DNA of 12,746 bases from RGIG3009 sp045630285 (GTDB lineage Bacteria > Bacillota > Clostridia > Oscillospirales > Acutalibacteraceae): assembly GCA_045630285.1 (NCBI GenBank), contig JAZQSX010000060.1, positions 1-12,746 on the forward strand, read 5' to 3'. The position numbers were made by a program, and so were the translations under genes. The notes under the pieces are model-generated. The model made no database searches. It was not told the origin of the DNA and saw nothing but the letters and a program-made list of their open reading frames with translations. The stretch's first letter is position 1. Each line of letters opens with the position of its first letter. Below, piece by piece: positions 1 to 5,883 of the stretch.

Positions 1-166
1 TCCGACTTAAACAGTTGGGCAGGGTGGTGTTGTGCAACATGCACAAATTTTTTGCCGATTTCTGTGCACATCGCATAAAGCATCATACACCCCATTACAA
101 TTCATTTACAACACATTTACAATACCACACAAAACCCAATAACTACGGGCATTCCAGCCCTCGCCA
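1..166. other. Gene-free left terminal region outside the matched repeat
   Basis: This AT-rich stretch has no convincing gene. An open frame at 15-209 has no ribosome binding site and a low-complexity His-rich translation. The region holds a short hairpin with a T-run (30-53) and several CATTTACA-like repeats. Its partner should lie beyond the right end of the window, because the inverted repeat starting at 167 matches right up to the last base. I infer that it is the outer part of the inverted terminal repeat, present here in only one copy because of incomplete assembly. In a protein-primed phage it would carry the terminal replication origin. Confidence 0.65.
30..53 (+). other. Terminal hairpin with T-run
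   Basis: TTGTGCA (30-36) and TGCACAA (40-46) form a perfect 7-bp stem with a 3-nt loop, followed by A and six T (48-53). It looks like a small intrinsic terminator reading rightward, but there is no gene before it. It may be a structural element of the genome end or the 3' end of a short RNA. No convincing promoter was seen for such an RNA. Confidence 0.4.
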
Positions 167-192
167 CCATTTACATTTACACTACATTACAA
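93..192 (+). repeat. Iteron-like CATT(T)ACA(A) repeats
   Basis: The motif CATTACAA or CATTTACA(A) occurs at 93-100, 103-111, 114-122, 168-175, 174-181 (overlapping the previous copy) and 185-192. The copies form two clusters, and the second lies in the matched ITR. All are in the same orientation. Such repeats at a replicating end could bind the terminal protein, the polymerase or a histone-like protein. That role is inference; AT-rich low complexity is the simpler explanation. Confidence 0.5.
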
Positions 193-266
193 GTACAATC
201 AGAAAATGAAAAAATGCACTGTTAGCCCATATGCAAACACTGTTGAAAATTGGTGTTGACAAATTG
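167..266 (+). repeat. Left copy of inverted terminal repeat (inner 100 bp)
   Basis: These 100 bases are the exact reverse complement of 12647-12746, with no mismatch found by hand alignment. Identity stops abruptly at 266/267. The inner edge falls between the -35 box (256-261) and the -10 box (280-285) of promoter P1, so the repeat carries the -35 and upstream DNA but not the -10. ITRs are the replication origins of protein-primed linear phages. phi29 has only 6 bp, while related phages and adenovirus-type genomes have longer ones. Confidence 0.95.
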
Positions 267-274
267 CGCAACAC
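253..274 (+). promoter_or_regulatory. Candidate operator O1 at P1
   Basis: GTGTTG (253-258), a 10-bp spacer, and CAACAC (269-274) form a perfect inverted repeat over the -35 and the spacer of P1. A bound protein would block RNA polymerase. A further small palindrome, AACA-C-TGTT, lies just upstream at 236-244. The same arrangement occurs at P2. The repeat is seen directly; operator function is inference. Confidence 0.55.
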
Positions 275-285
275 TGTGCTATACT
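256..285 (+). promoter_or_regulatory. Promoter P1, left early operon
   Basis: TTGACA (256-261) and TATACT (280-285) are separated by 18 bp, with an extended -10 TG at 277-278. It reads rightward into the 73-residue gene whose ATG is at 306. The leader is very short, about 15 nt, and consists almost only of the ribosome binding site. The match to the housekeeping sigma-A consensus suggests it works on infection without phage factors. The -35 lies inside the ITR and the -10 outside it. Confidence 0.88.
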
Positions 286-305
286 GTAGTGAGGAGGTGG
301 TCCTT

Positions 306-527
306 ATGGTCACGATAGATGACTACTTTGAGATACTCGGTGATGATCTGTACCGAGCCTGCAAAACGTACCGGCTGTATAATCTCTTGGTTAATGCTGT
401 AGCATCAGGCAATGTTATGGCAGATACTGACATTGCATCTAAGGATAGAGCTAATCTGTCTCGATATGTGGTGCGAGTATGTATGCTGTATATCTCCATA
501 GAGATGCTCCTGAGAGGTGATTACTGA
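306..527 (+). CDS. Small early protein, function unknown (73 aa)
   Basis: First gene of the P1 operon. The ATG at 306 is chosen because GAGGAGGTGG (291-300) sits 5 nt upstream; the earlier in-frame ATG at 231 lies in the ITR, upstream of the promoter. The protein is acidic at the N-terminus (TIDDYFEILGDD) and looks all-helical, with hydrophobic stretches around residues 24-32 and 55-70. No motif or signal peptide is recognised. The stop codon overlaps the start of the next gene (TGATG), so translation is probably coupled. By position it should act early: host takeover, replication accessory or DNA binding are possible, but the sequence does not show which. Confidence 0.8.
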   Translation: MVTIDDYFEILGDDLYRACKTYRLYNLLVNAVASGNVMADTDIASKDRANLSRYVVRVCMLYISIEMLLRGDY

Positions 528-634
528 TGATCAATCCTGAGGTCCGGTACATCATCATTGATGTGCTCATCGTGGTGGCTATCATCGTTGTGCTGTCTCT
601 CATTGTCAGTTACTTTATCAATCATAGGAGGTGA
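527..634 (+). CDS. 35-residue single-pass membrane peptide
   Basis: ATG at 527 overlaps the previous stop codon (TGATG). AGAGGTGA (513-520) lies 6 nt upstream, a good ribosome binding site. The product begins MINPEVRYIIIDV, continues as an almost unbroken run of I, V, L and A from about residue 9 to 31, and ends NHRR. This is one transmembrane helix with a short basic tail, which by the positive-inside rule puts the C-terminus in the cytoplasm. Its stop codon lies inside the ribosome binding site of the next gene. Possible roles are membrane anchoring of replication (compare the idea behind phi29 gp16.7 or gp1, with no sequence similarity claimed), superinfection exclusion or lysis. It was found by reading the gap between the longer genes. 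Confidence 0.75.
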   Translation: MINPEVRYIIIDVLIVVAIIVVLSLIVSYFINHRR

Positions 635-638
635 TACA

Positions 639-854
639 ATGTTTATGGATATTGATGAAATGCTCAGAGTGGATCATGTGGTGCTGCTCACTCCCGCACA
701 GTACAGGTACTATAGCCTGTATCAGCAGGGACATGGTATACGTGAGATAGCACGGATGTGCGAGGTCTCGCCGGCTACTGTATGCCGGTGCATCAAGATC
801 GCAAAGGCTAGCATACAACGTCAGAGAGAGGAGGCTGCAGCAAATGGCAATTAA
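639..854 (+). CDS. Small helix-turn-helix DNA-binding protein (71 aa), candidate early/late switch
   Basis: ATG at 639 is preceded by AGGAGGTGA (626-634); the in-frame ATG upstream at 558 lacks such a site. Residues 18-62 read like a sigma-70 region 4 or LuxR-type helix-turn-helix: LTPAQYRYYSLYQQGHG, then IREIARMCEVSPATVCRCI with the recognition helix at about 44-55. The C-terminus is a charged helix (KASIQRQREE). No other domain is present. It is the only obvious DNA-binding regulator in the window, so I infer that it binds the GTGTTG-N10-CAACAC repeats at the promoters, much as phi29 p4 controls its early and late promoters, though it is not a visible p4 homologue. The gene overlaps the terminal protein start by 11 bp. 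Confidence 0.82.
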   Translation: MFMDIDEMLRVDHVVLLTPAQYRYYSLYQQGHGIREIARMCEVSPATVCRCIKIAKASIQRQREEAAANGN

Positions 855-1479
855 ACTCAGCCCGGAGATGGCAGCAATTGACCGTGAGATCTCCAGGATC
901 AATCGGCAGATCCGGCAGGCATACAAAACCTTTGGATCTGAGGGCAGACTCGCTGAGCAGTATGCCACACTGCTCGGAACCAGAGCGAGAGGATCGCTCC
1001 GGTCCGTCGCTGCTGAGAATACCGGCATCATCAGAGAGGGCAAGGACGGCATCCCGCAGATATCACGATCTAAGCAGGCACTCAATATATACCAGGCATC
1101 TAAGCCGGCACAGAGAGCGATAAAGCAGCTCAGCAGGATGCAGACAGTGCAGTCTGCTAAGGCTGCCATGGTGAAAGCATACGAAAAGCGCACCGGTGAA
1201 ACTGTCGGGAAATCCAGATCAGCTAAAAAGGCGGCATTTGAGGCTGAGCTTGAGGACTATAAGCAGAAGCAAATTAACTTTAATAATGCCAGGCTGCAGA
1301 TGTATGCCCTGGAAAAGAAAAAAGGCGGCATCCGTTTCAAGGCGCATGATGAGATCAAGATGATGTCTAAGGGACGCTGGACCTCAGCTGAGACGTTTAA
1401 GGCAATGCAGGAAAAGATCGACGCTGTACTCAGAGGAGAGGATGAGCGGATACAGACAAACCTCCTCCAGGGTTACTGA
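844..1479 (+). CDS. Putative DNA terminal protein (genome-linked replication primer)
   Basis: A 211-residue, highly basic, helix-rich protein encoded directly before the protein-primed DNA polymerase, the usual place of the terminal protein gene in phi29-like phages (phi29 gp3 is 266 aa). In that role a hydroxyl residue primes synthesis at each genome end and stays covalently attached to the 5' end. Lys and Arg are spread throughout (for example IDREISRINRQIRQAYK near the start and EKKKGGIRFK at 157-166). The end, LRGEDERIQTNLLQGY, recalls from memory the short hydrophobic-Gly-aromatic tail of the phi29 protein. The priming residue cannot be named; C-terminal candidates include S175, T180, S181, T184, T205 and Y211. 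AGGAGG at 829-834 precedes the ATG. Identification rests on position, charge and size; terminal proteins diverge fast. Confidence 0.7.
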   Translation: MAIKLSPEMAAIDREISRINRQIRQAYKTFGSEGRLAEQYATLLGTRARGSLRSVAAENTGIIREGKDGIPQISRSKQALNIYQASKPAQRAIKQLSRMQTVQSAKAAMVKAYEKRTGETVGKSRSAKKAAFEAELEDYKQKQINFNNARLQMYALEKKKGGIRFKAHDEIKMMSKGRWTSAETFKAMQEKIDAVLRGEDERIQTNLLQGY

Positions 1480-1494
1480 GAGGAGGTATGGACG

Positions 1495-3600
1495 ATGCCG
1501 TGTGATAAGGTATGGCATGACGTTGATGCATTTTTGGTGCGGGTTGTCAGAAAAACAAAACCGAGATATATCAGTCAGAGGCATCAGCATGACAAGATCA
1601 TCCGGATCGGCTCCGGCTTCGACATCGAGACCACAAGGATCGAGACCAGAGCATACATGTGGTGCTGGCAGTTTTCCTGGGAGGATCAGGTCCTGATCTG
1701 CCGGAAATGGCATGACCTCAGCAAGCTGATCGCCGGTGTTGATCGTTTTCTGACATGGAGATCTGCTGTCCTGGTTGTCTGGGTTGCAAACCTCGGGCAC
1801 GAGTTTGCTTTTCTCGGTCGCCGGTATGAATGGGGCAGACTTTTCGCAGTTGACAGCCATAATCCGCTGATTGCTCAGACCGGTCGTGTGCAGTTCCGGG
1901 AGTGTCTGAGCATCAGCGGAGGAGGCGGTCTGAAAAACTTAGCAAAAAACTATACGACAACCAAAAAGATGACAGGTGACCTGGAGTATACTGTCATTAG
2001 AAACAGTCAGACAGCCATGACGACAAAAGAGGAGCAATACTGCATCAATGATGTGGTCATACTCTCGGAGTGGGCGCATTATCTTTTTGAGACGTACAGT
2101 GACAACGGGCTTGACATCCCGCTGACCAGCACCGGCATTGTGCGGAATGAAATTAAAAAGGCAGCGTATCAGACAGGGCATATTGACGATATCAGAGCAG
2201 CCATCAGGTGCATGTTTCCGGATGAGCAGAGATATAATGAGGCTATGCGTTATCTGTTCCGTGGAGGATACTGTCATGCATCTGCATGGTGGACCAGGAT
2301 CAAGGCAGAGGATATCATAGGCGTGGATTTTAAGTCCAGCTATCCTGCAGTGATGCTGCATGACTACTATCCGGTTACACCGTTTACAGAATGTGATCTG
2401 AGGACTGACGGCAGATATATTACTGATGATAATATCCGTAACAGATGCTGTTATTTCCTGGCAGATATATATGACATTGAGATGAGCAGCATCCACACCG
2501 TCGAGAGTGAGCACAAGATTATCAAGCATACTGCTGCTAAGTTTGACAACGGCAGACTGAGATCTGCTCAGAAAATCAGAGTGATGCTCACCGAGATTGA
2601 CTATCAGATATACTGCATGTTTTATAAGTGGGACCGTTTGGAGGTCGTCTGGGCATACTGTGCAGAGCGTGGACCGCTGCCGGAATATGTGCTGCAGCCT
2701 ATGCGCACAGCCTTTATTCAGAAAGAAACAATGGACGACAGTACAATTGAGTATCAAAATATTAAGGCGATTGTCAATAGCTTCTATGGATGCATGGTGC
2801 AGCGTCTGGTGTTTGAGGATTGGCATTATGACAAAGTTACCGGAGAGTGGAGCTCAGAGCATACAAAGAAAACATACCGACAGATGATATGCAAGCTGCT
2901 GCTTTCCCCATGGTGGGGCATCTGGGTGACAGCTCATGCACGGCATAATCTGCTGCTTACCGTGCACCGAATGGATCCGGATGCATCATGCAGCAATGTG
3001 CTGTACTGTGACACAGATAGCATCTATTTTGTGGATGATGAGCGATGCAGACAGGTCGTGTCCAGCTATAATGACCGGATCCGGCAGATCAATCAGGAAA
3101 CACTGCCGGAAGAGTTTAAGAAAATAGGGTGTTTTGACTGGATTAACGAGGAGCAGGATGGCTCCCCGGTCCATTATACATTTAAGACGCTCGGAGCTAA
3201 GCGATATCTGAAACTGTATCACGATCATTTTGAGGTCACCGTCGCTGGCATGAGAAAGCTAAGCTATCAGAATCTAATGTGCCGGCAGTTTATGACTGAC
3301 AAGCCCTGCATTGTGTATCGCGATAAGTCCGGAGCTAAGCTAGGCTATCTTGAGATAGATGAGATGTTCAGTCAGTTTGAGGACGGCATGCTGCTGAACA
3401 GCACCCAGAGCGATAAAAACAGAGCAGTATACAATGCGACCGGGCACAGTGATATAATAGCCGATAAAGAGGGGCACACTGAGGTCATGTGTGAGTGGTC
3501 CTCAGCTGCGATCGTGCCGGTCAGCTTTGAAGTCAAGATGGATGATGTTTACATTGAGATGCTGGACTGGATCCTGGAGCACAGGAGGCTCCCTGTATGA
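1495..3600 (+). CDS. Protein-primed family B DNA polymerase
   Basis: Replicates the linear genome from both ends using the terminal protein as primer. At 701 aa it is longer than phi29 polymerase (about 575 aa). Exonuclease motifs: Exo I DIE (D43, E45); Exo II NLGHEF (99-104), with Glu where phi29 has Asp; Exo III YCIND (Y182, D186). Polymerase motifs: A, DFKSSYP (D278); B, KAIVNSFYG (424-432); C, YCDTDS (D506, D508); and KRY (569-571), the KxY motif. The spacings between A and B and between B and C leave room for the TPR1 and TPR2 insertions that define protein-primed enzymes and give processivity and strand displacement. AGGAGGT (1481-1487) lies 7 nt before ATG 1495; an ATG at 1488 is out of frame and soon stops. 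The stop overlaps the ATPase start by 4 bp (ATGA). Confidence 0.96.
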   Translation: MPCDKVWHDVDAFLVRVVRKTKPRYISQRHQHDKIIRIGSGFDIETTRIETRAYMWCWQFSWEDQVLICRKWHDLSKLIAGVDRFLTWRSAVLVVWVANLGHEFAFLGRRYEWGRLFAVDSHNPLIAQTGRVQFRECLSISGGGGLKNLAKNYTTTKKMTGDLEYTVIRNSQTAMTTKEEQYCINDVVILSEWAHYLFETYSDNGLDIPLTSTGIVRNEIKKAAYQTGHIDDIRAAIRCMFPDEQRYNEAMRYLFRGGYCHASAWWTRIKAEDIIGVDFKSSYPAVMLHDYYPVTPFTECDLRTDGRYITDDNIRNRCCYFLADIYDIEMSSIHTVESEHKIIKHTAAKFDNGRLRSAQKIRVMLTEIDYQIYCMFYKWDRLEVVWAYCAERGPLPEYVLQPMRTAFIQKETMDDSTIEYQNIKAIVNSFYGCMVQRLVFEDWHYDKVTGEWSSEHTKKTYRQMICKLLLSPWWGIWVTAHARHNLLLTVHRMDPDASCSNVLYCDTDSIYFVDDERCRQVVSSYNDRIRQINQETLPEEFKKIGCFDWINEEQDGSPVHYTFKTLGAKRYLKLYHDHFEVTVAGMRKLSYQNLMCRQFMTDKPCIVYRDKSGAKLGYLEIDEMFSQFEDGMLLNSTQSDKNRAVYNATGHSDIIADKEGHTEVMCEWSSAAIVPVSFEVKMDDVYIEMLDWILEHRRLPV

Positions 3601-4817
3601 GTATTAAGATTAAGTATTATGACGATGATCCGAACAAAGGGATCATATATGACTGGGACTTCATCAGGAAACAATATAAAAAGCTGCACTGCCCGGAGGG
3701 TGTATGGAACCCGCTAAAGGCTGACTGGAGCCGGTGCGGGTACAGCATGGCGATTTCAGACCGGTCCCAGGGTAAAACCACAAACCCGCTGCTGATCGGA
3801 ATGATCATGCACGAGCATTACGGAACCATCACACATTACATCCGGCAGACCAGCACGATCTGCGAGCCGATGATGATAAAAAATATCTTTGACACGATCC
3901 TTAGCTTTGATTACATCAGCAAGATCACCGGAGATCGATGGAATAACCTTTACTATAGGGGTAAACGCTGGTACTATTGCAATACCGATGAACAGGGCAC
4001 GATCATCGAGAAATGCCCTCAGCATTTCATGATCTGCTTTGGTCTGGATGAGAGCCAGCAGCTTAAATCGTCCTATAATTGCCCGGTCGGAGATCTCATC
4101 ATCTTTGATGAGTTCATCACGGATTACTATGGGTACTATGATTATGCCCACTTTGTAGATATATGCAAAACAATCATCCGTGACAGGTACTCTCCGTGCA
4201 TTTATATGCTCTCCAATAATATCGACTTAAACTCCCCCTGGTTTGACGAGATGGAGCTCAGAGATGCTGTTGACGGCATGACGCAGGGACAGAGCATCTA
4301 TGCATCGACATCGCAAGGCAGTGTATATCACATCGAGATCCTGCCTCAGAACATCACCGAACAGCGGGAAAAGGTAAACAAGAGATTCTTCGGATTTTCC
4401 AATCCTAAGATCGCTGCCGTCACCGGTCGGGGATCCTGGGCAACTGACCACTATCAGCACATTCCTAAGGACAAGGACGATGACCAGGAGACCCGTGTGA
4501 TTTTCCGCCGGCTGTATATGCTGCAGTCCGGAAAGTATTTAAGGCTCAATCTGATGTATCAGCGTGAGATTGGCTACTGTGTATATGTGCACCCTGCCAC
4601 ACGGATCTATAATGACAGCATCATCCTGACGCACGGAGATATACCGGATCGTCGCCATGTATACGGCTTCGGTCCTGCTGACAGCAAGCTGCTGCAGCTG
4701 TACTGGAGACTGTATAAAGGTAACAGATGGTATTATCATCATAATGCATCCGGTGCCATGGTTAAATCATATGTCAGCATGGTGCAGACGAAAAACAAGG
4801 ACCGAGGTTTTGCATAA
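3597..4817 (+). CDS. DNA packaging ATPase, phi29 gp16-like
   Basis: A 406-residue P-loop ATPase that should pump DNA through the portal into the prohead (phi29 gp16 is 332 aa). The Walker A motif is at 54-61, SDRSQGKT, followed by T62; the usual first Gly is Ser. Walker B is LIIFDEF (167-173) with D171 and catalytic E172. YMLSNN (203-208) sits where a coupling or sensor motif is expected. The basic C-terminal half would hold the nucleic-acid binding domain. AGGAGG at 3583-3588 serves the ATG at 3597, which overlaps the polymerase stop, so the two genes are coupled. In phi29 the equivalent gene is in the late operon; here it is transcribed with replication genes. No packaging RNA was identified. 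Confidence 0.88.
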   Translation: MSIKIKYYDDDPNKGIIYDWDFIRKQYKKLHCPEGVWNPLKADWSRCGYSMAISDRSQGKTTNPLLIGMIMHEHYGTITHYIRQTSTICEPMMIKNIFDTILSFDYISKITGDRWNNLYYRGKRWYYCNTDEQGTIIEKCPQHFMICFGLDESQQLKSSYNCPVGDLIIFDEFITDYYGYYDYAHFVDICKTIIRDRYSPCIYMLSNNIDLNSPWFDEMELRDAVDGMTQGQSIYASTSQGSVYHIEILPQNITEQREKVNKRFFGFSNPKIAAVTGRGSWATDHYQHIPKDKDDDQETRVIFRRLYMLQSGKYLRLNLMYQREIGYCVYVHPATRIYNDSIILTHGDIPDRRHVYGFGPADSKLLQLYWRLYKGNRWYYHHNASGAMVKSYVSMVQTKNKDRGFA

Positions 4818-4843
4818 TGTTTAATATGTAAAATAATAAAAAA

Positions 4844-4865
4844 GTGTTGACATTATAGCTAACAT
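4844..4865 (+). promoter_or_regulatory. Candidate operator O2 at P2
   Basis: GTGTTG (4844-4849), a 10-bp spacer, and TAACAT (4860-4865). Half-site identity and the 10-bp spacing match O1 at P1, with changes only in the first and last base of the right half. It covers the -35 and most of the spacer, so a bound protein should repress. Function is inferred. Confidence 0.5.
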
Positions 4866-4875
4866 GTGCTATACT
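4847..4875 (+). promoter_or_regulatory. Promoter P2, second rightward operon
   Basis: TTGACA (4847-4852) and TATACT (4870-4875) are spaced by 17 bp, with an extended -10 (TG at 4867-4868). It shares GTGTTGACA and TGTGCTATACT with P1, so the two are clearly related. It lies in the 108-bp gap after the ATPase gene, which shows no terminator, so early read-through from P1 probably also reaches this operon. Confidence 0.88.
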
Positions 4876-4925
4876 AAGATTATCAAAGGCAGCTGCGCCG
4901 AGATAGCAGCAGGGAGGTATTATCC

Positions 4926-5249
4926 ATGTTACGCAGTGAGTTTGATGCTCTGATTGAGACAAGGATCCCGACCGATGAGGAGTATGAAATCATCGAAAAG
5001 GTGTATAACTACCATCCGTCCATCTCTTCGGTAAACGGGAAAAAGCAGGTTGCAGCACTCTGGGAGAGCCTCGGCATCCTCCCGTTTGAGGATATGTTGC
5101 CGAGAGCAGAGATGTGCATGCAGATCGAGAGCGAGATCCAGAAGCTGAGATACCGGATCAAGGATCTGGAGAAGATCGGGAAAATGGACAGATTTTATCC
5201 GGAGGTATCCTGGATCGACAAGGAAAGTGAAAGACCTTTTGACTTATGA
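4926..5249 (+). CDS. Conserved small phage protein with C-terminal coiled coil (107 aa), function unknown
   Basis: First gene after P2, with AGGGAGGT (4911-4918) 7 nt before the ATG. The N-terminal half contains EEYEIIEKVYNYHPSIS, then GKKQVAALWESLGILPFEDMLP. I recall this pattern (VY.fHPsI, GK.qia.Ly...G, DMlp.A) from small unnamed proteins of gut phages, but no function is attached to it. Residues 61-84 (AEMCMQIESEIQKLRYRIKDLE) form a likely coiled coil, so it may oligomerise. There is no signal peptide or membrane segment. Being next to the SSB gene suggests a replication or DNA-organising role. The short coiled coil could instead fit a scaffolding protein, otherwise missing here, but the early position argues against that. 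Confidence 0.85.
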   Translation: MLRSEFDALIETRIPTDEEYEIIEKVYNYHPSISSVNGKKQVAALWESLGILPFEDMLPRAEMCMQIESEIQKLRYRIKDLEKIGKMDRFYPEVSWIDKESERPFDL

Positions 5250-5255
5250 GCCGAA

Positions 5256-5276
5256 ACCGGCAGCGGTGCTGCCGGT
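5256..5276 (+). other. Strong hairpin in the leader of the SSB gene
   Basis: ACCGGCAGC (5256-5264) and GCTGCCGGT (5268-5276) form a perfect 9-bp GC-rich stem with a 3-nt loop. No T-run follows, so it is not a standard intrinsic terminator. More complementary pieces lie downstream (GACC at 5279-5282 with GGTC at 5289-5292, and CCGGG with CCCGG). The 95-nt gap before ATG 5345 is therefore structured, and could control SSB translation or slow polymerase. Confidence 0.55.
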
Positions 5277-5344
5277 CTGACCGGGATTGGTCCCCCGGCA
5301 CTGATGAGGCAGACCTCACGGAAACAGACCAGGAAGGACATACC

Positions 5345-5833
5345 ATGGCAGATAATACCCAGATCCAGGCATCCGTCCCGGTTGCCGATGACAACACGCT
5401 GGAGCTGGCGCTCTCCGGCGACAAGTATGCAGCACTCGACATCACGCAGGACATCAGCTCCGGTCGCTCCGGTTATTGCAGCATGGTGGCAGCTGACGAC
5501 CGTGCAAAGGTCACGCTGTATAATTCCATCAGCTATCCCGGCAAGGTCAGCGACATGATCAATAAGCAGATCAAGCTGCTGCACATCTACGCCGAGATCA
5601 TCCAGGTCACATCTGAGGAGACCGGTGAGCTCGTCAGTGTCCCCCGCGTCATCCTGATTGATGAGCAGGGCAAGGGATATCAGGCGGTCAGCATCGGCAT
5701 TTACAACGCTGTCAAGCGTCTGATTGCCCTGTTCGGGACCCCGGACACCTGGGACAAGCCTCATACGGTCGAGGTCAAGAATGTGCCGCTCACAGGTGGT
5801 CAGCACACCATGGCACTGCATCTGGTAGACTGA
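5345..5833 (+). CDS. Putative phage single-stranded DNA-binding protein (162 aa)
   Basis: Likely coats the displaced single strands made by strand-displacement replication, as gp5 does in phi29. The segment from residue 57 onward, LYNSISYPGKVSDMINKQI, then VPRVILIDEQGKGYQAVSIG, then LFGTPDTWDKP and VEVKNVPLTGG, matches my memory of a family annotated as single-stranded DNA-binding protein in Bacillota and gut phages. It looks like a beta-rich OB-type core. The N-terminal part (2-56) is acidic and variable. ATG 5345 is chosen because AGGAAGGA (5331-5338) precedes it. An in-frame ATG at 5246 overlaps the previous stop (ATGA) and would add 33 Arg/Asp-rich residues encoded across the hairpin region; I consider it unlikely. 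A strong hairpin follows the gene. Confidence 0.7.
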   Translation: MADNTQIQASVPVADDNTLELALSGDKYAALDITQDISSGRSGYCSMVAADDRAKVTLYNSISYPGKVSDMINKQIKLLHIYAEIIQVTSEETGELVSVPRVILIDEQGKGYQAVSIGIYNAVKRLIALFGTPDTWDKPHTVEVKNVPLTGGQHTMALHLVD

Positions 5834-5840
5834 CAGACCA

Positions 5841-5870
5841 ATGCCCCGGCACTGCCGGGGCATCATTTCT
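5841..5870 (+). terminator. Intercistronic hairpin after SSB, partial terminator
   Basis: ATGCCCCGGC (5841-5850) and GCCGGGGCAT (5854-5863) form a perfect 10-bp stem with loop ACT, followed by the weak T-rich tail CATTTCT. The ribosome binding site of the next gene begins immediately after (AAGGAGGG, 5871-5878). It probably terminates only part of the transcripts or protects the 3' end, so that SSB is made in excess over downstream genes. Confidence 0.75.
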
Positions 5871-5883
5871 AAGGAGGGATAAA

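Noticed and set aside
51..78. Possible promoter in the outer left end (TTGCCG then CATAAA)
   Set aside because: Poor matches to both boxes and nothing to transcribe before P1.
15..209. Open frame of 64 codons at the left end
   Set aside because: No ribosome binding site or promoter, low-complexity His/Thr-rich translation, and it runs through the ITR and the CATTTACA repeats.
1..255. A phi29-type packaging RNA at the genome end
   Set aside because: No convincing promoter and no pRNA-like arrangement of stems could be recognised by eye.
231..305. N-terminal extension of the first early gene from ATG 231
   Set aside because: It lies in the ITR and spans the P1 promoter; ATG 306 has a strong ribosome binding site.
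618..1193. Minus-strand open frame with hydrophobic, signal-like translation opposite the HTH and TP genes
   Set aside because: It covers two well-supported genes with good ribosome binding sites; its hydrophobicity is a by-product of the basic, charged sense frame.
1939..2826. Long minus-strand open frame (295 codons) opposite the polymerase
   Set aside because: It is antisense to conserved polymerase motifs A and B, and its translation is His/Cys/Ile-rich with no motif: a shadow frame.
5246..5344. Longer SSB starting at ATG 5246
   Set aside because: It overlaps the previous stop, but its Arg/Asp-rich translation looks non-native and ATG 5345 has a clear ribosome binding site. Kept only as an alternative.
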